Assembly: GCF_900215375.1 (NCBI RefSeq)
Contig: NZ_OBEF01000008.1
Coordinates: forward strand, 81,783 to 145,782
Reading direction: 5' to 3'
DNA from: Enterobacter sp. CC120223-11
GTDB taxonomy: Bacteria > Pseudomonadota > Gammaproteobacteria > Enterobacterales > Enterobacteriaceae
DNA length: 64,000 nt
This document shows, in pieces, positions 19,207-26,075 of this stretch (positions are counted from its first letter, which is position 1; each line of letters opens with the position of its first letter). The notes under the pieces are model-generated. The model was not told the DNA's origin. It searched no databases and saw nothing but the letters and a program-made list of their open reading frames with translations. Made by a program: the position numbers and the translations under genes.

Positions 19207-20478
19207 TCAGTTACTCGCCGTTTTCATCGGCTGATCGGACTTTTTATCGTTACCCTGGATGTACGGGCTCCACGGCTGGGCGCGAACCGGTTTGTCGGTC
19301 TGCCACACCACGTTGAACTGGCCGTTGCTTTCAATTTCGCCGATCATCACCGGCTTGTGCAGATGGTGGTTGGTGGCATCCATCGTCAGCGTAAAGCCGG
19401 ACGGTGCCTTGAAGCTCTGACCTGCCATCGCCGCGCGGACTTTATCCACGTCCGTCGTCCCGGCTTTTTCCACCGCCTGCGCCCACATATGGATACCGAC
19501 GTAGGTGGCCTCCATCGGATCGTTGGTCACAACGGTATCGGCGTTCGGCAACTTGTGCGCTTTCGCATATGCACGGTAGTCCGCCACAAAGCTCTGGTTG
19601 GTAGGGTTATCGACGGACTCGAAGTAGTTCCAGGCCGCCAGGTTGCCGACCAGCGGTTTGGTATCGATGCCGCGCAGCTCTTCTTCACCCACGGAGAACG
19701 CCACCACCGGCACGTCGGTGGCTTTTACGCCCTGGTTGGCAAGCTCTTTGTAGAAGGGAACGTTGGAGTCACCGTTGATGGTAGACACCACTGCGGTTTT
19801 GCCGCCTGCGGAGAATTTCTTGATATTGGCGACGATGGTCTGGTAATCGCTGTAGCCAAACGGCGTGTAGACCTCTTCAATGTCCTTATCCTGAACACCT
19901 TTGGAGTGCAGATAGGCACGAAGAATTTTGTTGGTTGTGCGTGGGTAGACGTAATCAGTCCCAAGCAGGAAGAAGCGTTTTGCGGCCCCGCCATCTTCGC
20001 TCATCAGATATTCCACCGCCGGGATAGCCTGCTGGTTAGGCGCAGCCCCCGTGTAGAAGACGTTCGGCGACATCTCTTCCCCTTCGTACTGCACCGGGTA
20101 GAACAGCAAGCCGTTCAGCTCCTCAAATACCGGCAGGGCCGATTTTCGCGACACCGATGTCCAGCAGCCAAAGACGACCGCCACTTTGTCCTGGGTCAGC
20201 AGTTGGCGAGATTTTTCCGCAAACAATGGCCAGTTAGAAGCGGGATCCACCACCACAGGCTCCAGCTTTTTACCGAGCACCCCGCCTTTGGCGTTAATTT
20301 CATCAATGGTCATTAACGCGACGTTCTTCAGCGGCGTTTCCGATATCGCCATGGTGCCGGAGAGCGAATGCATGATCCCCACTTTGATGGTGTCAGCGGC
20401 ATAGACGCTGACGCTGAAACCCAGGGCAATCGTTGAGGCAGAGAGAGCAAAAGCTTTAAGCAAAGTTCGACGGCGCAT
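19207..20478 (-). CDS. urtA: Urea ABC transporter substrate-binding protein UrtA
   Basis: This is a periplasmic type I binding protein of 423 residues that delivers urea to UrtBC. A signal peptide (MRRRTLLKAFALSAS..., cleaved near VYA-27) starts with RRR and may use Tat or Sec. The mature part begins DTIKVGIMHSLSGTMAISE, the UrtA-type opening. DPASNWPLFAEKSRQLL and PVQYEGEEMSPNVFYTG are also diagnostic. It is first in the operon, with AGGAG before the ATG and a sigma-54 promoter upstream. Confidence 0.94.
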   Translation of the reverse strand: MRRRTLLKAFALSASTIALGFSVSVYAADTIKVGIMHSLSGTMAISETPLKNVALMTIDEINAKGGVLGKKLEPVVVDPASNWPLFAEKSRQLLTQDKVAVVFGCWTSVSRKSALPVFEELNGLLFYPVQYEGEEMSPNVFYTGAAPNQQAIPAVEYLMSEDGGAAKRFFLLGTDYVYPRTTNKILRAYLHSKGVQDKDIEEVYTPFGYSDYQTIVANIKKFSAGGKTAVVSTINGDSNVPFYKELANQGVKATDVPVVAFSVGEEELRGIDTKPLVGNLAAWNYFESVDNPTNQSFVADYRAYAKAHKLPNADTVVTNDPMEATYVGIHMWAQAVEKAGTTDVDKVRAAMAGQSFKAPSGFTLTMDATNHHLHKPVMIGEIESNGQFNVVWQTDKPVRAQPWSPYIQGNDKKSDQPMKTASN

Positions 20479-20540
20479 GATTCACTCCTGAAGATGAAAG
20501 CAACAAGGATTAACAACCTCTGTGTAGTCATCAGGAGTAA

Positions 20541-20556
20541 GGCAAGAAAGGTGCCA
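20541..20556 (-). promoter_or_regulatory. Sigma-54 promoter of urtABCDE
   Basis: Read on the minus strand the sequence is TGGCAC-CTTTC-TTGCC, a perfect match to the RpoN -24/-12 consensus TGGCAC-N5-TTGC, about 63 bp before the urtA start. This predicts nitrogen-limitation control through NtrC or a related activator. A half-matching NtrC-like site (TGCCTTAAAACGGTGCA) lies at 20644-20660, roughly 90 bp upstream, at enhancer distance. Confidence 0.88.
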
Positions 20557-20682
20557 GGTTATAAAATGGCGGGAAAACAGGCGCTTTGCGAGGCGGAGTA
20601 GAACTTTTGTTGCAGCGTGGAACGCCAGATTCAGAGGCAACGCTGCCTTAAAACGGTGCAGCGCTGCCCTTTTGGATGGGAA

Positions 20683-21786
20683 TTACCAGACTTGGGCGGC
20701 GATCTCCGTCACCAGACGCACCTTCCGCCACTGTTCGGCCTCGCTGAGGCTGTTGCCTTCTTCCGTAGAGGCAAAGCCACATTGCGGGCTGAGGCAAATC
20801 TGCGATTTTGCGACATACTGCGCGGCCTCTTCAAGGCGTGCTTTCACCCCTGCCAGGTTTTCCAGCTCGCCGTTTTTGGTGGTGATTAGCCCCAGGACGA
20901 CCTGCTGATGGCCCGGGCGCACAAAGCGCAGTGGCTGGAAATCACCTGAGCGATCGTTGTCGTATTCGAGGAAGAACGCATCGACGTTGACGCTGCCAAA
21001 CAGCACTTCTGCCACGGGTTCATAGCCGCCGGAGGAGATCCAGGTGGAACGGAAATTACCGCGGCAGACGTGCAGCCCAATGGTTAAATCGTCCGGCTTG
21101 CCTTCCAGGGCTTTGTTCAGCACGCGGGCGTAAGTCTTAGCCAGCTCATCCGGATCGTCGCCGCGCTCGCGCACCTGCTGGCGCTGCTCGTCGGAACACA
21201 GGTAGGCCCAGACGGTGTCGTCCAGTTGCAGGTAACGGCAGCCTGCGTCGTAGAAAGCACGAATCGCATCGCGCCAGGTGGTGGCGAGATCGTCGAAATA
21301 ATCGGCCAGTTCGGGATAAACACTCGCATCAATATCTTTACGGCCACCACGGAAATGCAGCACGCTTGGGCTCGGAATGGTCATCTTAGGCTGCGCACTG
21401 CCGCTGATGCTTTTCAGGTAGCGAAAATCTTCTAACATCGGGTGATCGCCGAAGCTCAGCTTGCCGGTGACGCGCACGCCGTGGGCTTTCGTCTGAACGC
21501 CGTTGAACTGGATCCCCTTGTCAGAGTCGTAGCGCTCCACGCCCTGCAAACCATCGAAAAAGTCGAAATGCCACCACGCCCGACGAAACTCGCCATCGGT
21601 CACCACGTGCAGACCGCAGTCGCACTGCTGCTGGACGACACGCAGGATGGCTTCGTCTTCTACTGCGCGAAGCGTGCTTGCATCAATCGCGCCATCGGCG
21701 AACTGCTGGCGGGCGTGTTTGATGCTGTCCGGGCGCAGGAAACTGCCAACGATATCGGCGCGATAAGGGGCTGTGTGCTGGGTCAT
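20683..21786 (-). CDS. MetE-like cobalamin-independent methyltransferase (short form)
   Basis: This 367-residue protein corresponds to the catalytic C-terminal barrel of cobalamin-independent methionine synthase without the N-terminal half (COG0620, YxjG/YxjH-like). Zinc ligands are recognisable as H-x-C in GLHVCRGN, the glutamate in FFLEYDND and the cysteine in LSPQCGFAS. The substrate is not certain. Short MetE-like proteins transfer methyl groups to homocysteine from non-folate donors or act in other C-S chemistry. It lies upstream of urtA on the same strand but the sigma-54 promoter separates them. Its ribosome site AAGGAGAG is preceded by a hairpin. Confidence 0.87.
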   Translation of the reverse strand: MTQHTAPYRADIVGSFLRPDSIKHARQQFADGAIDASTLRAVEDEAILRVVQQQCDCGLHVVTDGEFRRAWWHFDFFDGLQGVERYDSDKGIQFNGVQTKAHGVRVTGKLSFGDHPMLEDFRYLKSISGSAQPKMTIPSPSVLHFRGGRKDIDASVYPELADYFDDLATTWRDAIRAFYDAGCRYLQLDDTVWAYLCSDEQRQQVRERGDDPDELAKTYARVLNKALEGKPDDLTIGLHVCRGNFRSTWISSGGYEPVAEVLFGSVNVDAFFLEYDNDRSGDFQPLRFVRPGHQQVVLGLITTKNGELENLAGVKARLEEAAQYVAKSQICLSPQCGFASTEEGNSLSEAEQWRKVRLVTEIAAQVW

Positions 21787-21800
21787 GCTCTCTCCTTGCC

Positions 21801-21822
21801 GTCAGGCAACTGATTGCCTGAC
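21801..21822 (-). other. Leader hairpin of the MetE-like gene
   Basis: GTCAGGCAA-CTGA-TTGCCTGAC is a perfect 9-bp stem with a tetraloop, centred about 25 bases upstream of the ATG and ending just before the AAGGAGAG ribosome site. It may stabilise the mRNA, act as a protein site or modulate translation. I see no classical SAM-riboswitch core around it. Confidence 0.5.
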
Positions 21823-21933
21823 GTGATAATTAACGAAATCAATGCTTAGACTTCTGGATGGCTATATATATTCAACTTGCCATGCGGGAGAGGCCTCGAC
21901 AAACGAGAAAATTTCATGAAGCGTGAGAAAAAT

Positions 21934-22329
21934 TCATGATGTAACAAACGGCAGGCCTTCATCTTCCCAACCCGTCAGCCCACCAATCATGATTTTTACG
22001 GGTCTGCCGAGCTGCGCAAGCTTCAGTGCGGCCCGGTCCGCCCCATTGCAGTGCGGGCCTGCACAATAAACAACGAACAGGGTTTCTGGCGGCCATTCGC
22101 TCATCCGTTCGCTGTTTATGAGGCGATGCGGCAGATGAAGGGCTCCGGGAATATGTCGGCGGGCGAAGGCCTGCTCAGGCCCCACCACGTGCAGCAGCAC
22201 GAAGTCCACGTCCTGGCTTTGATAAGCAGAATGCACGTCTGCACAGTCGGTTTCGACGCTTAAGCGGCGCTGAAAATGGGCAATGGCGTCTTTAGATACA
22301 GCGGCGGGAATGTCAGTCACGTAGCTCAT
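21934..22329 (-). CDS. Rhodanese-like sulfurtransferase domain protein
   Basis: This is a single-domain rhodanese of 131 residues. The VVYCAGPHCNGADRAALKL stretch carries the active-site loop, with the second cysteine in HCNGADR the likely persulfide carrier. MIGGLTGWEDEGLPF is the usual C-terminal landmark. A strong ribosome site (AAGGAAAG) precedes the ATG. Rhodanese genes of this type are often next to FtrA-like regulators, and one lies 1.2 kb away. Physiological sulfur donor unknown. Confidence 0.87.
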   Translation of the reverse strand: MSYVTDIPAAVSKDAIAHFQRRLSVETDCADVHSAYQSQDVDFVLLHVVGPEQAFARRHIPGALHLPHRLINSERMSEWPPETLFVVYCAGPHCNGADRAALKLAQLGRPVKIMIGGLTGWEDEGLPFVTS

Positions 22330-22411
22330 GGTCTTTCCTTTCAGGTGTGTTTGCTTGCTGTCATCACACCATTAACCAGAGCCGGATGCCGCCCGCATCT
22401 CTGACAAAAAT

Positions 22412-22436
22412 CGCCAGGATCGTGACAATCCTGGCG
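22412..22436 (-). terminator. Terminator after the nucleosidase gene
   Basis: CGCCAGGAT / ATCCTGGCG is a perfect 9-bp stem with a 7-nt loop that begins 6 bp past the stop codon and is followed on the minus strand by ATTTTTG. Confidence 0.88.
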
Positions 22437-22442
22437 GGAGCG

Positions 22443-23297
22443 TTACTTTTTGGCGGATTCAATCTTAGCGATATAAGCCTTCACCACCTGATAAACGTAG
22501 TCCTGGCAGGCGAGTCCGGTTTTCGGATCGTACTTGCCATTATTGGTGATGTTGTTGGAGAGCACACGGATGCCGATAAACGGAACATTGAACTGAGCAG
22601 CGACCTGCGCCGCCGAAGCCGTTTCCATCTCTTCCGCAGAGGTCTGGTACTCGTTGTGGAAGTGGCTGATACGGTCAAGTTCGCTGTCCCAGATGTCCGC
22701 CGAGCCAATCCCCCCTTGAACCACTTTGCCTTTGCCGTAAGTGCCCTTCACGCTTTCAGCGACTGACAGCAGCTGCGGGTCCGCCGGGAATTTGCGGATC
22801 GTGTGCGGGTTTTTGTCTTCCCCGGCGCTGCCCTTGGAGGCCAGCAGATCCATCGGTTTCCACTGGGTGGAATCGCTGCCTTCGCCTTTTAGCTTATGCG
22901 GCGTTTTGAATGCGCCAAGATTGACGGAATATTTCCCCAGCACAATGTCGTAGACGTTCAGCGCAGGATCGTGCCCGCCCGCTGTGCCCTGGTTAATGAA
23001 CGCCGCTGGCTTGAACTGCGTTGCCGCGATAGCCGTTGCCGCGGCGGAGTTGGACATGCCCTTCAGCGTTTCAGAGACCACCACCGGGTAGCCATCGATT
23101 GTGCCGCGCCAGAAGCGCCAGCCGCCAATCTGCTCTTCTTTCGGGTTATCAAGCCGTGCGGCGAAGTGTTCCGCTTCAATCGGCATCGCGCCCTGCACCA
23201 CAATCGGGCCTTTCTCCACAGATTGTGCAAAGCTGAAAGCCGGCAGCGCCAGGCAGCAGACGGAGAGCGCCTGCCAAAGTACTTTTTTCGGGGTCAT
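22443..23297 (-). CDS. Exported MTA/SAH nucleosidase-like protein
   Basis: This member of the PNP/UDP phosphorylase superfamily aligns best with 5'-methylthioadenosine/S-adenosylhomocysteine nucleosidase (MtnN). A signal peptide (1-24, ending SFA) indicates the periplasm, unlike cytosolic MtnN. I start it at 23297 because AAGG lies nine bases upstream; an ATG at 23306 is too close to it. Relative to MtnN, GAMPIEAE supplies the first glutamate (E41) and EEMETA the ribose-binding pair (E223, E225). The catalytic aspartate of the RAISD motif is asparagine (N248, in VLSNN). The family is clear, the activity is not. Confidence 0.82.
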   Translation of the reverse strand: MTPKKVLWQALSVCCLALPAFSFAQSVEKGPIVVQGAMPIEAEHFAARLDNPKEEQIGGWRFWRGTIDGYPVVVSETLKGMSNSAAATAIAATQFKPAAFINQGTAGGHDPALNVYDIVLGKYSVNLGAFKTPHKLKGEGSDSTQWKPMDLLASKGSAGEDKNPHTIRKFPADPQLLSVAESVKGTYGKGKVVQGGIGSADIWDSELDRISHFHNEYQTSAEEMETASAAQVAAQFNVPFIGIRVLSNNITNNGKYDPKTGLACQDYVYQVVKAYIAKIESAKK

Positions 23298-23480
23298 TAA
23301 GGTCATCCTTCATACGCAAACGTTTACTTTAACCAAAACTACGATGCATAGGTACGTTTTTCCTGCGCTGAATGAAGGGGTTGCTGGTTTATTCATCGCT
23401 GCGGATGCAGGCCTGCGCTTTAGCTTGCCGTACATTCATTGCCGTGCTACCTCTTTATTTCCCTCTCTCTGGATAACCTC

Positions 23481-24467
23481 ATGCTGATGATCGCACCTGC
23501 TTCTGAATCCCGCCCGCTGGTTGTGGCGCTGGCCTACGACGGCCTTTGCACCTTTGAATTTGGCGTCGCCGTGGAGATCTTTGGCCTGCCGCGCCCGGAG
23601 CTGGGCGAACGCTGGTATCGCTTCGCGGTGGCAGCGGTCGATGAAGGAGAATTGCGGGCAACGGGTGGGATCCGGCTGATGACCGACGGCGGTTATGAGT
23701 TGCTTGCACAGGCCGACACAATTGTCATTCCCGGCTGGCGCGGGGCGAACATGCCGGTGCCCGAAGCGCTCTGCGAAGCGCTACGTGTGGCTCACCAGCG
23801 TGGTTGCCGGGTGATGTCGATTTGTTCGGGCGTTTTTGTGCTCGCCGCCAGCGGCCTGCTGAATGGAAGACAGGCCACTACCCACTGGCGATATACCGAA
23901 GAACTTCAACATCGCTACCCTGCGATTCAGGTTGTGGAAGATGTTTTGTACGTTGGCGATGCCGGGCTGCTGACCTCCGCGGGAAGTGCGGCGGGGATCG
24001 ATCTGTGCCTGCACGTGGTGCGGGAAGATTTCGGGGTGGAGGTCGCCAACAGCGTGGCGCGCAGGCTGGTGGTTCAGCCGCACCGGGACGGCAGCCAGAC
24101 TCAGCACCTCGAACGTCCGGTGGCCCGCAGCCGTGAAAGTGAACGCCTCGGCCAGCTATTCGACTGGCTGCATCTGCATCTTGCCGAAACGCACACGCTG
24201 GAATCGCTCGCCCTGCGCGTGGGCATGAGCCCTCGCACGCTGCTGCGTCGTTTCCGGGAGGCCACAGGCATCACGCCTGCCCGCTGGCTGCTCAATGAAC
24301 GGTTACAGCGCGCTCAGCAGGCGCTCGGCGAGAGCCGCCTCAGCATTGAACAGATAGCGTTGAATAACGGGTTTGGCAGCGCCAGCGCCTTGCGCCATCA
24401 TTTTCAACAGCAGTTCGCCATTAGCCCTCTGGCCTTTCGCAAAAAATTTACGCAATTAACAAAATAG
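23481..24467 (+). CDS. ftrA: FtrA/GlxA-type regulator (DJ-1/PfpI domain plus AraC domain)
   Basis: This is a 328-residue transcription factor. An N-terminal DJ-1/PfpI-like amidotransferase-fold domain (about 10-180) carries the elbow cysteine in MSICSGVFVLA, and a C-terminal AraC-type DNA-binding domain (about 215-325) follows with MSPRTLLRRFREATG and FGSASALRHHFQQQFAISP. Proteins of this architecture are annotated FtrA. The start at 23481 is the likeliest of several ATGs, but no strong ribosome site decides it. It is divergent from the nucleosidase gene. Target genes unknown. Confidence 0.87.
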   Translation: MLMIAPASESRPLVVALAYDGLCTFEFGVAVEIFGLPRPELGERWYRFAVAAVDEGELRATGGIRLMTDGGYELLAQADTIVIPGWRGANMPVPEALCEALRVAHQRGCRVMSICSGVFVLAASGLLNGRQATTHWRYTEELQHRYPAIQVVEDVLYVGDAGLLTSAGSAAGIDLCLHVVREDFGVEVANSVARRLVVQPHRDGSQTQHLERPVARSRESERLGQLFDWLHLHLAETHTLESLALRVGMSPRTLLRRFREATGITPARWLLNERLQRAQQALGESRLSIEQIALNNGFGSASALRHHFQQQFAISPLAFRKKFTQLTK

Positions 24468-24474
24468 TTCACAT

Positions 24475-24509
24475 AATTAACGATTCGTTTAGGTTCATCC
24501 GGTTATTCT
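24475..24509 (+). promoter_or_regulatory. Possible PhoP-dependent promoter of mgtS
   Basis: Two hexamers 11 bp apart (AATTAA at 24475 and CGTTTA at 24486) resemble a degenerate PhoP direct repeat. A -10-like TATTCT (24504-24509) begins 12 bp after the second, which is the PhoP-promoter geometry. The second half-site is good and the first is weak. In E. coli mgtS is induced by PhoP at low Mg2+. Confidence 0.45.
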
Positions 24510-24579
24510 GTGTCCATCGCGGCTAAAAACAGGTAAGTGAGGATTTATCGTTTAATTTAACTTTTAATGGAGGTTTACC

Positions 24580-24675
24580 ATGCTGGGTAATATGCATGTC
24601 TTTATTGCAGTGTTAGGAATCATCGTATTTTCGGGTTTTCTTGCTGCATATTTCAGCCACAAATGGGATGACTGA
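24580..24675 (+). CDS. mgtS: Small membrane protein MgtS (YneM)
   Basis: This is a 31-residue inner-membrane protein that stabilises the Mg2+ importer MgtA and acts on PitA in E. coli when Mg2+ is low. The sequence begins MLGNMHVFIAVLG and ends AYFSHKWDD, almost identical to E. coli. One TM helix fills residues 5-25. A strong TGGAGG site precedes the ATG. It lies next to mgrR as in E. coli. Confidence 0.97.
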   Translation: MLGNMHVFIAVLGIIVFSGFLAAYFSHKWDD

Positions 24676-24702
24676 TGAACACTGACAATCCCCACCCTTA
24701 AC

Positions 24703-24740
24703 AGCCCCTTGCTGCATATTGCGCAAGGGGCTTTTTGTTT
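24703..24740 (+). terminator. mgtS terminator
   Basis: AGCCCCTTGC / GCAAGGGGCT forms a 10-bp stem with a 10-nt loop, followed by TTTTGTTT. Confidence 0.93.
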
Positions 24741-24755
24741 GCCGGAAAAAAGGCG

Positions 24756-24853
24756 AAAAAAAACCGCCAACGGTGTGGCGGTAAATGCTTGCATGGATAG
24801 ATTTGTGTTTTGGTTAGTCAGCTATCAGGCTATTCCTTGCCTGCCAGCATCGT
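24756..24853 (-). ncRNA. mgrR: Hfq-dependent sRNA MgrR
   Basis: A minus-strand transcript ends in a strong terminator: stem ACCGCC / GGCGGT (24763-24768 with 24777-24782), then eight Ts to 24756. A -10 element TAATCT at 24865-24860 predicts a start near 24853, giving exactly 98 nt, the length of E. coli MgrR. In E. coli MgrR is PhoP-activated, lies next to mgtS, and represses eptB and soxS. The call rests on position, size and promoter geometry; I could not compare it base by base with the E. coli RNA. Confidence 0.75.
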
Positions 24854-24859
24854 GAAGCG

Positions 24860-24894
24860 AGATTACCACGCACTACTTCAATAAAGACTAAACG
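24860..24894 (-). promoter_or_regulatory. mgrR promoter with PhoP-like box
   Basis: On the minus strand CGTTTA, five bases, TATTGA, twelve bases and TAATCT follow in order. The spacing equals that of PhoP-activated promoters (direct repeat 12 bp upstream of the -10). The second half-site is degenerate. Confidence 0.55.
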
Positions 24895-24910
24895 AGCTAT
24901 CTTATGGCTC

Positions 24911-25057
24911 TCACGCGCTTTTCCACGCTTTTTTATTGCTCTGGCTGACGCGCTGTCCTGGCCAGCAGCGTCGCGCTAAATTCTCTTGTATATCCTGTGC
25001 GGCAGGCTGATTTGTCCAGCGCCTGGTCGTGCGGCGTAAACCCGTCATCGTCTTCAT
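24911..25057 (-). CDS. Candidate 48-residue basic small protein
   Basis: The frame starts at an ATG with a GGAGG ribosome site five bases upstream and encodes 48 residues. They begin MKTMTGLRRTTRRW and end KKAWKSA, rich in Arg/Lys with no membrane segment. Upstream on the same strand are TATAAT (near 25112-25117) and TTGACA (near 25138-25143), 20 bp apart. A second ORF in another frame (25085 to 24933, 50 residues, starting MKTTTAGGCNEDDD, acidic) overlaps it and includes the ribosome site in its coding part. Only one, if either, is likely real. I favour this one. No family recognised. Confidence 0.35.
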   Translation of the reverse strand: MKTMTGLRRTTRRWTNQPAAQDIQENLARRCWPGQRVSQSNKKAWKSA

Positions 25058-25174
25058 TACATCCTCCGGCAGTAGTTGTCTTCATCTATTATTTCAACAA
25101 GTTGCCGGGAGATTATAGCCAGTAGTTTGCCTTGTTATGTCAAAGATTGGCAGCGAGTGTAAAGAGCATGAGAG

Positions 25175-25197
25175 CAGGCGCACAAAGCGTGCGCCTG
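25175..25197. other. Hairpin downstream of the Exc2-like lipoprotein gene
   Basis: CAGGCGCAC / GTGCGCCTG is a perfect 9-bp stem with a 5-nt loop, 14 bp past the lipoprotein stop. On the minus strand the Ts precede rather than follow the stem, so it is not a canonical terminator, though it may protect the mRNA 3' end. Confidence 0.55.
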
Positions 25198-25210
25198 AAA
25201 AAGATGAGAC

Positions 25211-25612
25211 TTACTGAACGCCGTTGTAACCGTCCAGGTAAGTTTTCGCCAGTTCATCGAACCACAGCTGGGCGTCTTTGTATTCAACAGTGCTTTGCCA
25301 TTTATCGCTGGTATTACTGGCAAACGTCACGTCCACCTGATGCGGTTTTTCTGCCTCTTTGCGGATCGATGCCGCAAAGGCGTTGGCATAAGCCTGATCT
25401 TTACCGCTGGCTTTATCCGCCACCCCTTGTTGATACTGCGTCTTAAACTGCGGCAAATTCATGCTGTAGATTTTATTACGCGGCGTAACAAAATTACCGT
25501 TCAGCGTACCGGTCGTGTGCTGGCTAAAATACCAGGCATGTTTTTCCGGCGCGCTCTTTGCCGCACAGCCAGCCAGGCTGAGAGCCACGACTATTGTCAT
25601 CAACTTTTTCAT
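25211..25612 (-). CDS. Exc2-like small lipoprotein
   Basis: This is a 133-residue lipoprotein. The signal peptide MKKLMTIVVALSLAGC ends in a lipobox (LAGC) with the acylated cysteine at 16. A serine three residues after it suggests outer-membrane sorting. The rest resembles chromosomal proteins annotated as Exc2-family lipoproteins, named after the entry-exclusion protein of ColE1-type plasmids. I recognise that only by general similarity (NKIYSMNLPQFKTQYQQGVADKASG). The start at 25612 has AAGGA upstream. A longer frame to 25675 is unlikely. Function unknown. Confidence 0.78.
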   Translation of the reverse strand: MKKLMTIVVALSLAGCAAKSAPEKHAWYFSQHTTGTLNGNFVTPRNKIYSMNLPQFKTQYQQGVADKASGKDQAYANAFAASIRKEAEKPHQVDVTFASNTSDKWQSTVEYKDAQLWFDELAKTYLDGYNGVQ

Positions 25613-25661
25613 TATTATTTTTCCTTGTGTGAAATTACACGTTGCAATTCTGTTCGGATAA

Positions 25662-26075
25662 TTAACGAACTGCAACCCCCGTCACTTTGCCTTTTGACGT
25701 CAGATCAAACTCTGCAATAAATCCAGATTTTTCCCAGCGTGTTTCTTCTTCATTAAGAGGGCGCCAGCCGCCGGTATGCATATAATCGACGGCTTGCCCC
25801 TGATTTTTTCCGGCAATATGCGAGTCCATGATACGGGCCACTTCCCGGGCGGCCTGCGGTTCAGCAGGGCCATTTCTATGATCGGCCTGTGATTGTGCGT
25901 GCTGATTTTGTTTCTTTGAATGGTGTGTGTTACACGTCCCGTTAGCATCACTAACCTGTGTGCAGCCCGATTTTTCCAGCTGGGCACGATAGGCTTCACT
26001 GATGGCAGATGCGGGTAAAGAAAACATGCCGCCCACGAGCGCGGTTGTGGCTAACATCATTAACGTTTTATTCAT
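25662..26075 (-). CDS. Exported hypothetical protein, 137 residues
   Basis: No family recognised. The N-terminal signal peptide (MNKTLMMLATTALVGGMFSL, cleaved near ASA) is followed by a short cysteine pair (SGCTQVSDANGTC), a His/Gln-rich polar stretch and a C-terminal part with WRPLNEEETRWEKSGF. ATGs at 26078 and 26075 are adjacent; the second has better spacing to AGGG. It lies 49 bp upstream of the lipoprotein gene on the same strand, so the two may form an envelope-stress type pair. Confidence 0.65.
   Translation of the reverse strand: MNKTLMMLATTALVGGMFSLPASAISEAYRAQLEKSGCTQVSDANGTCNTHHSKKQNQHAQSQADHRNGPAEPQAAREVARIMDSHIAGKNQGQAVDYMHTGGWRPLNEEETRWEKSGFIAEFDLTSKGKVTGVAVR

Noticed and set aside
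18835..20316. 493-codon open frame on the plus strand
   Set aside because: It is antisense to urtA and the start of urtB. It has no domain sense, and its openness follows from the GC-rich third codon positions of the real genes.
20479..20682. Co-transcription of the MetE-like gene with urtABCDE
   Set aside because: The 204-bp gap contains a perfect sigma-54 promoter, so urtA most likely starts its own transcript.
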